Origin: Sporosarcina sp. ZBG7A
GTDB lineage: Bacteria > Bacillota > Bacilli > Bacillales_A > Planococcaceae
DNA length: 64,000 nt
Direction of reading: 5' to 3'
NCBI RefSeq assembly: GCF_000813425.1
Contig: NZ_JWIB01000013.1
Span: 151,197-215,196 of the forward strand
Both the position numbers and the translations under genes were made by a program. The notes under the pieces were generated by a model that saw only the letters and a list, made by a program, of their open reading frames with translations, had not been told where the DNA came from and did no database searches. Position 1 is the first letter of the stretch, and each line of letters starts with the position of its first letter. This document shows, piece after piece, positions 39,801 to 47,378 of this stretch.

Positions 39801-41064
39801 CTGTATAAGTTGGAATGGTTTGCGACACGTCACTTGCACCTACTGTAATTGCGAGCGCACTCGTTCCCGGCGAACCAATGGTCATCGCACCATCTCCAGC
39901 ATTTCCTGCAGCTACTGTCGCGACTACCCCTGATAACATCGCATTGTTCACCGCAATGGATAGTGGTGAAAGTGCACTATTAACGTTCGCACCAAGAGAT
40001 AGGTTAATGACATCCATCTCATCTTTTACTGACTTGTCCACACCTGCAAGAATCCCACTAGTTGACCCACTCCCGTACGGTCCAAGCACGCGATAGTTAT
40101 ACAAGTCAACTTCAGGAGCGACGCCTTTGACAGCACTATCTACGTCATTTTCTTGTTTACCTGCGACTGTTCCCGAAACGTGAGTTCCATGGGACGTGTA
40201 ATAGACATTTCCATAATTATCTCTCTCGGGTTTGCCCGACTTCTTCCAAGTTTCATACGTTTCTTCCATAGGATCCGCATCATTGTCTATGAAATCCCAT
40301 CCTTTTACAGTGTCCGGATTTACCGAACTCGGATCTACACCGTCTTTCGCTGTATATCCTTTATATGCTCCCTGCAAGTCCGGGTGATTGTAGTCAATCC
40401 CTGTGTCAAGGACGCCTACTTTGATACCTTGTCCCACAATTTTTTCATCGTGTAGCTTGTCAACACCGATTTGGGGAACACTGTCTATCATTTTAGGTTC
40501 CATTGGATATTCTTTCGGATCTGGTAAATCCAGTTGTACGACATCATCTTTCCAAACACGTTTTACTTCCCCGATACGCGCTAAGTCTTCCACTTGATTT
40601 CCAGGTAACGTTATGGACACTCCATTAAATGCATCGCGGTATTCATGAGTGATTTCCACATCAACCGATAGCTTCTGCTTGGATTTCCCTTGAATGGCTT
40701 CTTTAAATTTCCTATGGGACGCTTCGACCTTATCTTCAGCTTCGTACAGTGTAAGCTGATTTGGATTATTAGCTTGCTGCACTTTAGCTGGTTCTTGCTT
40801 GAATTCTACAATCACATTCACTGGTTGCTCACTCGTAGTATTAATGCCCGGTTGAATTGTAAAGCCCGTCTCCGTTCGGATTTCATTGAGCGATCGTCGT
40901 TGCTCATCGGTCAGTTTGCTTAGCATTTCTTTAACATCATTGACGTTTGTCGCAGCACCTACTGTTTGTGTCGGTTGGAATGCTGCTGCCGGTAATAGCA
41001 TGGCAGCCAGCATCACTTTTGCCACTTTCGACTGGACTTGGTTCCCCTTTTTACGTTTTCCCAT
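36877..41064 (-). CDS. Secreted subtilisin-like protease with cohesin-like and dockerin modules
   Basis: A 1,396-residue secreted S8 protease. Signal peptide (residues 1-38), I9-type propeptide (about 80-180), catalytic domain with D220 (VGVLDTGID), H292 (SHGTHVSG) and S611 (GTSMAAPHVAG), and an inserted PA domain (about 450-545). Then Fn3-like modules, a cohesin-like beta domain (about 1,085-1,230), a carboxypeptidase-regulatory-like strand, and a type I dockerin with two calcium loops (DVNNDGVIDIMDV; DINIDGIVDELDI) near the end. ATG 41064 has GGGGGTG upstream. It is divergent from an XRE-TPR regulator. Confidence 0.92.
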   Translation of the reverse strand: MGKRKKGNQVQSKVAKVMLAAMLLPAAAFQPTQTVGAATNVNDVKEMLSKLTDEQRRSLNEIRTETGFTIQPGINTTSEQPVNVIVEFKQEPAKVQQANNPNQLTLYEAEDKVEASHRKFKEAIQGKSKQKLSVDVEITHEYRDAFNGVSITLPGNQVEDLARIGEVKRVWKDDVVQLDLPDPKEYPMEPKMIDSVPQIGVDKLHDEKIVGQGIKVGVLDTGIDYNHPDLQGAYKGYTAKDGVDPSSVNPDTVKGWDFIDNDADPMEETYETWKKSGKPERDNYGNVYYTSHGTHVSGTVAGKQENDVDSAVKGVAPEVDLYNYRVLGPYGSGSTSGILAGVDKSVKDEMDVINLSLGANVNSALSPLSIAVNNAMLSGVVATVAAGNAGDGAMTIGSPGTSALAITVGASDVSQTIPTYTAGANDDAFTDVQLLAKNFSDKIEELQNQEFPVVFAGLGNATDFEGKELAGKIALIERGVIAFDDKIKNAKKAGAAAVIVYNNEEGQIPHYVGESTGYIPSFRLSKKDGEQLKAMAEASEATFKFGELRNTKSEGDHLADFSSRGPVAQSYDIKPDVVAPGVAIYSTYPSYMNDPEGNSYDSAYARIQGTSMAAPHVAGAAALILQENPDYTPFDVKAALMNTSVDLKEEYSVYEMGAGRINAYGAVHADTSVKVLDQTESVEDGEVVTVDNETASLSFRSHYLSEDSKAIEVSRPVVIKNSSKESKKFAVDVEFLGAKDGRQDAEKNGVTFAVDQTVAVAANGEKTVNPVLQVPKTAAEGTYEGYVRFVNEDNLSESYQVPFAIRVTSKGIDFVELERPVITNTWEEFHTFLIPFTPVTFSFKSPMETVDIVIADGESGEPIGYVGSLYGASDILPGSELYITQGFTGVVNEFTGNPKYPISEENTYLPEGDYKFLMIAKDKEGKTYVDESVAVVDNTAPEMKFNDLKPGIIEVDDSMYTDEDGHHAVWVHTNVYDASIDYLQSKGLNYDQSANMSVYYENSAFPSGLFPIEGNGDMKFGILPEDIATKALKLRLQTVEMGTTARYDDYVFVKKGTEYATHSYDKSKVKKGDEITATLTLKNVKDMQSGKFDISFMNGFFKLKDVEPNEAFEEYADENDLDIEISKPIFKEEFRDTTATISASLEGENVKGLSGNQPFIDVTFEVISDDYYGGKSAFGFMNTSYTAVGSNTPTKIEALRHDLFDIVPSTSKLEGYISPEGLLEETGEIFYDVDLSKIGAEIYVKAPDGEKYKGAIESSGAFFIEDIPALKGDYKVVVEVPGHLNSVSTVDLSKNVDGDWRGMWSRSYPPSNYAGDVNNDGVIDIMDVMRIVGLYGKKDKAADINIDGIVDELDIRLVEKNFLRVAKDSKKKPVEKLGNKGINDLLKSIGLEPAE

Positions 41065-41149
41065 TACGTACACCCCCGTAATTTTAGTAGTTTCACCTTC
41101 GAATTCTCGATGCAGACTAGGCGATTGTCCCCCCATCTCGCATCCGTAA

Positions 41150-41594
41150 CGTTAACGCTACATTACTTTTAAACAAACTAGTATTGGGGTAATTTCAGTA
41201 TTCAGATTATTTTAAAATGTATATTGAACTACCTTTTTTATATGAAAGCATTACAAAAGGTCCTTGCCTAAGGAAAATAGCAAGGAATAAGGTTTCATTT
41301 GTTATAGTTTAATAGCTAAAGGTAATTACATCTCTTAAAATATTGTGTATAATTACATTCAACTCCGAATAGTCCAACATATGAAACAGCTTATTGTGAA
41401 TTTGCATTCCCCCCATTAGATGAAGAGAAAATCGACCCCGACTAAACTTATTAACGTCCATAACTTCGAATTCCCCCAATTATTCGGAGAGAGACTCATG
41501 TATATCTATGAACTGTGTTTATTTTCAGAAAAACAAGTCTTTTGGTTTATATTCAATTTAAGCAAATAAAATGTTGCGAATGGAGGGATTAGTG
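41150..41594. promoter_or_regulatory. Divergent promoter region between protease and XRE-TPR regulator
   Basis: A 440-bp AT-rich gap with no coding signal. It must carry both promoters. GTAACGTTAACGCTAC near 41,145-41,162 is an imperfect palindrome just upstream of the protease start and could be an operator; this is a visual guess. Confidence 0.4.
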
Positions 41595-42860
41595 ATGTAT
41601 GAAGGCAAAATCATTAAATTTTACCGTCAGAAAGCGAAGATCACTCAAGAAGAGTTAGGTAGGGGAATTTGTTCAGTTACGCATATTAGTAAAATTGAAC
41701 GTGGTTTAACGGAATACTCTCCCGAAATAACAATGCTCTTGTCACAACGACTCAAAATTGATATGAAACAAGAGCTAACTAGCTTGGAGAACTTGAAAAG
41801 CAAACTCGATATTTGGCATGAGTTCATGATTTCTCAAAACCGACAAGCCGCCACGCTTCTTCACAATGAGATGAAAGAATACAAACTTCTTGAACTCTCA
41901 GAACACGCGACCTATTACAAGCTACTTGTTGCAAATTACTATCTCACTCAAGGCTGTACGAAAAAAGCAAAAAAGCGGATTGATGAGATTCAACGAACTG
42001 TAGAAGAGTTGTCTGTTTACGAGGCGAACTTATTCAAACACGTACTCGCTCTGTACTATATTTCGGTAGATGAATATACAAAATCCATTGATATTTTCAA
42101 TACAGTAGATTTCAAATTTTATTCCAATCCTTCTATCTACTACGATTTGGCAGTGGCTTATCAAAATGTGCATTCGCCAGTCCTAGCGTATCACTATGCA
42201 GAAAAAGCTTTAAACCACTTTAAAAAGACCAACCAATTCCTCCGTATCATTGACACAGAAAACTTGATGCTCATACAAGTCGAGTCCGATCAGTATCGGA
42301 ATTTCAACGATACGATTGAACAATATGAAAACTTGATAAAACTATGTGACCTTTGTAATTCCTTAGAGAAAAAAGCAAAGGTACTACATAACTTTGCCTA
42401 CGAACATTTTAGAAGACAGAATTACGAGACTGCTGGACAGCTCTATAAAGATTCCATGGCTTTGAAAGACATTGATTCTCCGCTCTACTTATTATCCTTG
42501 GAAGGTTATACGCGTAGCGCACTTATAGGAAAATTCTTATCTCAAGAAGAACTTATCGGACTGATTGAAGAAGGTTTGAGCATTGCAGATTTGTGCAATG
42601 AAACCTTGTATCGCCTCATCTTTACCCTTCATAAGTATTCGGCTTTTCAACAGAAGGATGAGTACCATACGTATTTATTCGACAGTGTACTTCCTTATTT
42701 GAAATCACACGGATATACATTAACAGCGCAAACTTATGATCGAGATTTGTTCAACTATTATACGGATAAAGGAAATCCCGATAAGGCGTTGGAAGTGGCG
42801 GAGCGGTTTATTAATGAGGATTATGTGAAGCAGGATGAGGGTGTTGAGTTGGTGAAGTGA
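41595..42860 (+). CDS. XRE-family regulator with TPR domain (RRNPP-like)
   Basis: A 421-residue protein: N-terminal helix-turn-helix (residues 5-60, RQKAKITQEELGRGICSVTHISKIERG) followed by a long helical TPR-type array to the end. This is the architecture of PlcR/NprR/Rgg-type regulators, which bind short peptide signals. No cognate propeptide gene was seen next to it. ATG 41595 has GGAGGG upstream. Its divergent position suggests it controls the neighbouring secreted protease (inference). Confidence 0.85.
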   Translation: MYEGKIIKFYRQKAKITQEELGRGICSVTHISKIERGLTEYSPEITMLLSQRLKIDMKQELTSLENLKSKLDIWHEFMISQNRQAATLLHNEMKEYKLLELSEHATYYKLLVANYYLTQGCTKKAKKRIDEIQRTVEELSVYEANLFKHVLALYYISVDEYTKSIDIFNTVDFKFYSNPSIYYDLAVAYQNVHSPVLAYHYAEKALNHFKKTNQFLRIIDTENLMLIQVESDQYRNFNDTIEQYENLIKLCDLCNSLEKKAKVLHNFAYEHFRRQNYETAGQLYKDSMALKDIDSPLYLLSLEGYTRSALIGKFLSQEELIGLIEEGLSIADLCNETLYRLIFTLHKYSAFQQKDEYHTYLFDSVLPYLKSHGYTLTAQTYDRDLFNYYTDKGNPDKALEVAERFINEDYVKQDEGVELVK

Positions 42861-42883
42861 TAGAGATTTTAAAATGTTATACA

Positions 42884-42924
42884 AAAAACGAGGGCAGCTT
42901 TGTGAATTACTGACCTCGTTTTTA
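42884..42924. terminator. Shared terminator of convergent genes
   Basis: AAAAACGAGG and CCTCGTTTTT pair around a 20-nt loop; usable on both strands. Confidence 0.75.
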
Positions 42925-42930
42925 TAGTTA

Positions 42931-44280
42931 TCAAGATTGCTCTACCTTCTTTCTCAATAAAATCGACCCTACATTCTCATCTCGATACATCACTCGAACC
43001 TGATAGTCACCAAATTCATAAGTGAGAACATTGCCAATATCATAATTTGTGCCTACTAACCATTCATCTTCTTCAGATACTGGATCATTTTTAGAGTCAT
43101 GAAGTGGTTCTCCTAACATCTCTTTCAACTCAGAAATTGTTTCTTTATAATTCCCACCAGACAATTCAACCGCTTGAATGTTATCATCTTCGCGATCGAA
43201 ATAGAACGATTGACCGTCAGGATAGGCATAATACCAGCCACCTTCTGTGTCATACTCACCTAGGTGATTTGGGTTTTGTTCTAAATACTTTTTAAGGGAA
43301 GAACCTACCGTCCCTTGTTCATTTAAAATATATCCTTTTTCCAATCGACTTGGTAAATCATCAGGATAGGTTAGATGAGGGAATGGATACGTGTATTCCT
43401 CAATCCGATTCCAATTATCAATGATATGTTGATAGTACTCCCGAATATCCGCTTCCATCGTGTCATAGTGGAACGGTCCTTCTACCAATAACTTCGTTTC
43501 ATCGAAGAGTGTCAATTTCACTTTCTTAGGATCCCATTCATACGTTCGAAAAGCCCAGCCATTTGGATCTGTAGTGAAATAATCATAAGTCTGGATATAA
43601 CGATCATCGACAATCTTCAAGTCACTTGTTGACGTTGAAATAGCCACTTGTCCCTCCACAGATATCGGAACAAGTTCACCTGATTGTACTGTCCAAAGAG
43701 ATAACTCCTTGGAAGTAGAAGTGACAGACTCCGACAGCTGAACTATTGCTAAATCGTCCCATTCACGTGCGACAATAGGCTTCTGGCTTACATTCAACAT
43801 AACATCCTGCGACGCGACATCTTGCAAAAATCCTTCTTCCCCATCCGATTCCGCTAAGTAAAATGCCACCTTTCCTTTGTACAGTTCTTCTCCTTCCTGA
43901 CCCGCAAAATTTGCATCGTCTTTTGATATCACTGTCATTTCACCACTATCCGTAGGCAATACAAACAGCTTCACCTGCTCGCCCTCTGAAGTAAGTGTAG
44001 TCATATATAAAGCTTGCTTTTTCAAATCATCTACGGACAATGCTTTGTTTGTGGCCATCACGTAAGTGTTCGTCATTTCATGTGAACTAGTATTGTCCTG
44101 CTCTCCATCCACAGATCCAATCTCTTCAGCCTGTCCCTCTTCGGATGATTTCTCTTGAGCTACACATCCACTTAATCCAAGAATTGCGACGAACGCTCCT
44201 ATCATGACCATTGAACATTTCTTCATCCTAGCCCGCTGACGGCCTATCAACATCTCTTCAAGTTCTTTCCTATTATTCAT
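42931..44280 (-). CDS. Hypothetical lipoprotein
   Basis: A 449-residue secreted protein of unknown function. A charged N-terminus of about 20 residues precedes a hydrophobic stretch with lipobox LGLSGC, then an acidic Ser/Glu linker. The last 70 residues (MLGEPL...VLTYEFGDYQVRVMY) resemble the C-terminal part of DUF4309-like Bacillus proteins, a weak match by eye. ATG 44280 has GGAGGT upstream; ATG 44226 would give a more usual short signal peptide but lacks a site. Confidence 0.65.
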   Translation of the reverse strand: MNNRKELEEMLIGRQRARMKKCSMVMIGAFVAILGLSGCVAQEKSSEEGQAEEIGSVDGEQDNTSSHEMTNTYVMATNKALSVDDLKKQALYMTTLTSEGEQVKLFVLPTDSGEMTVISKDDANFAGQEGEELYKGKVAFYLAESDGEEGFLQDVASQDVMLNVSQKPIVAREWDDLAIVQLSESVTSTSKELSLWTVQSGELVPISVEGQVAISTSTSDLKIVDDRYIQTYDYFTTDPNGWAFRTYEWDPKKVKLTLFDETKLLVEGPFHYDTMEADIREYYQHIIDNWNRIEEYTYPFPHLTYPDDLPSRLEKGYILNEQGTVGSSLKKYLEQNPNHLGEYDTEGGWYYAYPDGQSFYFDREDDNIQAVELSGGNYKETISELKEMLGEPLHDSKNDPVSEEDEWLVGTNYDIGNVLTYEFGDYQVRVMYRDENVGSILLRKKVEQS

Positions 44281-44435
44281 ACGTTTTCTGACCTCCATGC
44301 CAGCCATCTCATTCTTATAAATTCCCTATTTCTCTTAAGTCTACCATTTTGAATAACAAATGGCATATTGCATTTTGCTCATAACTTTTAGTTTCTAGGT
44401 TATATGGCTAACAAAAGAGGAAACCATTCAGAGAC

Positions 44436-44555
44436 GTGCGAGAGGAAAACAAATTCGCAATCTTCCAGTTGCTGAACGGCATCAACATCCTACTCAGCAA
44501 ATTGGGCGAGGTTCAGACTGATGTACGCGTCTACACATTTCAGGTTCATATTTAA
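44436..44555 (+). CDS. Possible small ORF of 39 codons
   Basis: GTG start with AGAGGAAA upstream; the product (ENKFAIFQLLNGINILLSKL plus a short tail) is amphipathic and helix-prone. It is isolated in a 400-bp gap, unrecognised, and may be a gene remnant. Confidence 0.2.
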   Translation: MREENKFAIFQLLNGINILLSKLGEVQTDVRVYTFQVHI

Positions 44556-44636
44556 GCTTCCGTTTATCTAAATACTTTAATGTCTTAACCTTGGATGTAC
44601 GCCAATGAATACAGCATGTAATTTTAAGTAATATCA

Positions 44637-44674
44637 AAGCGCGTGACACTCAAGAATTCGAGTGGCACGCGCTT
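44637..44674 (-). terminator. Hairpin downstream of comK
   Basis: AAGCGCGTG-CACTC pairs with GAGTG-CACGCGCTT, 14 of 15 positions, with an 8-nt loop; the T run after it on the minus strand is weak. Confidence 0.75.
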
Positions 44675-44712
44675 ACACTTTTCATGACATCTTTACACAA
44701 CTTTCTCCCAGC

Positions 44713-45264
44713 TTACTCCTCTGAATAGTTTAATCCTCTTCCATTTTTCTTAATAACATAGGAATGCGTGTACTTCTCGCGTACCTTCATGGCCTGTTCT
44801 GTATTCATTTCAATTCGATATTGCAACTTGCATGTACGTAAATATCGATTCTCAAATATATTATAACTGATGGGCAAATCCACTCGACTGCCGTTATTCA
44901 AGGTAACTGATACTTGGCCGTCATCATTTTCCACATATTCTTTTACATGTTCAATCGCTACCCAAGTACACTCCGGGTCTTTTGGAGAACAAGTAGGTGT
45001 CATGTAGATACCATGTTTCTTGCTAATAGCAACCGGAGAGTAGGTGCGGCTGCCCAAAATTTCATTCGCACCTTCTATTGCTCCTTTCAAGCTGGAACCC
45101 GCACGACGCAAATTAAAATCGACGATCTCCGTAGGCGTTTCATTGACAATCAAAATCTGATCGCCTTCCAAAATCATCGAGAGCAAGCGACCATACTCAT
45201 TAAAGTACGGAAAAATTAAGCATGTTTCAGTTGTAATGATGTACTTGTGTTTAGTTTTCAACAT
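44713..45264 (-). CDS. comK: ComK-family competence transcription factor
   Basis: A 183-residue ComK homologue (Bacillus subtilis ComK has 192). Conserved stretches: GSSLKGA near residue 57, C-x-W-V-x-x-x-H-V-K-E near 100-110, NGSRVDLPISYNIFENR near 123-140 and the following R-T-x-x-L. ComK binds AT-boxes (AAAA-N5-TTTT) to activate DNA-uptake genes. The ATG follows AAGGGGAT. I could not see a clean pair of K-boxes in the 120 bp upstream, so autoregulation is not evident. The C-terminus is shorter and more basic than in B. subtilis. Confidence 0.9.
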   Translation of the reverse strand: MLKTKHKYIITTETCLIFPYFNEYGRLLSMILEGDQILIVNETPTEIVDFNLRRAGSSLKGAIEGANEILGSRTYSPVAISKKHGIYMTPTCSPKDPECTWVAIEHVKEYVENDDGQVSVTLNNGSRVDLPISYNIFENRYLRTCKLQYRIEMNTEQAMKVREKYTHSYVIKKNGRGLNYSEE

Positions 45265-45321
45265 CCTATCCCCTTTTTTTGGATTTTACTTTATTTTTCG
45301 TTAAAAAAGGGTATACTAGCA

Positions 45322-45396
45322 TATAAGCTGGTACACCCAGCTGCACTGCCTTAAGTGATTGGGTCTAGCCGGACTATTATCACTTAAGGCTTTTTT
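45322..45396 (+). ncRNA. Structured small RNA candidate divergent from comK
   Basis: A TATACT box at 45312-45317 precedes about 75 nt containing a hairpin AGCTGG...CCAGCT (45327-45343) and then a strong terminator: a 12-bp stem (GCCTTAAGTGAT and complement) with a 19-nt loop and T6 ending at 45396. No gene ends just upstream, so the terminator must belong to a short transcript starting in the comK promoter region. No coding frame of note. Confidence 0.55.
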
Positions 45397-46031
45397 GTGC
45401 TCCATTCCCACCTGCTCCTCACCTCCTTAAATGAGCACCTCTTCGATACCACTTCTCATATGCTTCGGACATATGATTAAGAGTATCCCGGTTTTTTAAA
45501 AAATACTAGCTGTTGGTGTTGCCCCATACTTTTCTATATAAGCTACACTCAGCGTGTTGACTGTCCAAACTCGTAGTCTATTTAGGTCTCCCACAGCAAA
45601 TAATCGATACATTCTAATGATAATTAACAGAATTTACTTAATTAATTTTATTATATTATAAATTGAGTAAATAGCAATAGATAATTTGCAATATATAGGA
45701 GTATTTGTAGTATTATTGTCTATTCTGGTCGAACGAAACCTAAAGAGTACCTAATCTGTACACAAATCGTTGTTTCCTCATTAAAATAATTGTATTACGC
45801 AGGAAAGGTACTACAAAAATCCAAGGATTCCATGGATTCATTTATTCTCTATATCAAAACTACTTTTCTTCAAAGACTCCTAGGCGAAACTCGAAGTCCC
45901 CCGTACACTTCTTCTAGATTTACCTAGTCAAAACTTTAAAAACCATGATTCGTTTTCTTCTTCCGTCCCCTCTATGATGAAGTCACCCAGGGAATAAAAC
46001 GCGTCGTGCACGGCCATAAAGGCTGATTGAA
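45397..46031. other. Intergenic region, nothing recognised
   Basis: A 630-bp AT-rich stretch with no open frame, hairpin or repeat that I can support; its right end should hold the sigma-factor promoter. Confidence 0.4.
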
Positions 46032-46523
46032 TTGATCACATTTGAAGAAGTACTCGAACAATACACACCTATGTTATCTGCAGTTATTCGAAAATTGCAC
46101 ATCTACCGAGATTTTGAACACTTCCGCCAAGCTGGTCGAGTTGCCCTATGGCATGCGTGGCAACGGTTTGATGAAACGAAAGGAGACTTTGCGCCATATG
46201 CCTACCGCTCCATTTACGGGGCTATGCTCGATGAGCTCAAGCGCGAAACACGTTTCAGTGACATGCATATGCCAGCAGAAGATGATCTCTTGGAATATGT
46301 AGGAACTGATCCGCGAATTGAGAGGGATTTTTGGGGATTGGAGGATCTTCTATCTGAACTCACCTTTCAAGAACGTGAACTGATCGTCCTATTATTCGTG
46401 GATCGTTTTTCGCAAGCAGCATGCGCCACTCATTTCGGGATATCCGTGCCAGGTGTGAAAAAACGGAAAGAACGACTTCTGTTGAAATTGAGACACAGAC
46501 TAACTGACAGGAATACGTTTTAA
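46032..46523 (+). CDS. Small sigma-70-family factor (ComX/SigH-like size)
   Basis: A 163-residue sigma factor with region 2 (about residues 10-80: AGRVALWHAWQRFDETKGDFAPYAYRSIYGAMLDELKRETR) and region 4 (about 105-155: LTFQERELIVLLFVDRFSQAACATHFGISVPGVKKRKERLLLKL). It lacks regions 1 and 3. Start TTG 46032 with AAAGGCTGA upstream; no ATG is suitable. It is convergent to nothing and ends in its own terminator. No anti-sigma gene follows, unlike ECF pairs, which fits a competence- or stress-type factor. Confidence 0.8.
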   Translation: MITFEEVLEQYTPMLSAVIRKLHIYRDFEHFRQAGRVALWHAWQRFDETKGDFAPYAYRSIYGAMLDELKRETRFSDMHMPAEDDLLEYVGTDPRIERDFWGLEDLLSELTFQERELIVLLFVDRFSQAACATHFGISVPGVKKRKERLLLKLRHRLTDRNTF

Positions 46524-46539
46524 AACTAGAATAGAAAAC

Positions 46540-46577
46540 AAACAGCGGTCTCTTATACAAGTAGAGACCGCTGTTTT
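46540..46577 (+). terminator. Sigma-factor gene terminator
   Basis: AAACAGCGGTCTCT and AGAGACCGCTGTTTT make a 14-bp perfect stem with T4. Confidence 0.92.
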
Positions 46578-47227
46578 ACATATACAGAATAGACAATGAA
46601 ACCTCGCTACTTCAACTGATCTGCATCCCAGCAAGCACAAAGATTCGAACCGCTTCTCCTAACTCTTTATAAAGGGCTACACTTACTATCTCGCTACACA
46701 AGTTTCAGCACTTATGAAGAAATGCACACTTCCTCAGCTCAATGTATCGACATCCTTTGAAACATCTGACGTTTGAAGTCATGGATAACACCTGCGTGAC
46801 ACGCACCTTTAAAAATATTCATAGTAGCAAATAATTTCATTAGGACACTTTTCAGCTTTCGGCGGCGAGGGGTTCTGAATTTTGTAATGCGCGCACTTTC
46901 AAAAATAAGATTGGTCGTGACAATGACCTCTTACCGAAACTCATAAAAGACACACAGAAATAGCCCTCCAATCGATCGTTCGACCTTGAGGACTTTCTCT
47001 TTCACACATCTACCAAATTGTCAGAATAGTGTCTTAAGTGTACGTTGTACAGCTTGTTTCCTTCACCATTTGCAAGGATACAATGTCGACTCGCTTGGAT
47101 GAATGTGACTCGGATTGTGTAGATTGTGTGAGTGATGTTTCTGATGCGTGTTGAATGGATGAGGATGCTTCGTGTAGTCATGATTATGTTATCTACTTGA
47201 AATTCCCATCAATACGGTTGTGAAAGT
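46578..47227. other. Gene-free region with decayed copies of a 3'-flank element
   Basis: No gene was recognised. On the minus strand it contains pieces of an element also seen after the S-layer exons: GAAAGTGCGCGCATTAC plus AAAATTCAG (46,875-46,905) and CAATTTGGTAG...GTCCTC with the hairpin CCTC...GAGG (about 46,965-47,025). These look like duplicated and decayed gene ends. Confidence 0.5.
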
Positions 47228-47263
47228 AAAAAAAGCCCTCTAACCGATTGCTCGATTAGAGGA
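47228..47263 (-). terminator. Terminator after exon C
   Basis: GTCCTCTAATCGAG and CGGTTAGAGGGC pair and are followed on the minus strand by seven T. It is part of the conserved 3'-flank element. Confidence 0.85.
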
Positions 47264-47378
47264 CTTATTCATTCATGCACTCATCAAATCATCTGATTAG
47301 CGTATGAATTTCACGGTGCACAGGTACATGTTTTTCTGGGATCCGATTCTCCGTTGTATAGCTTTCTACGACACTTAA

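Noticed and set aside
45264..45320. ComK autoregulatory K-boxes
   Set aside because: A and T runs are present, but no AAAA-N5-TTTT pair with correct helical spacing could be found.
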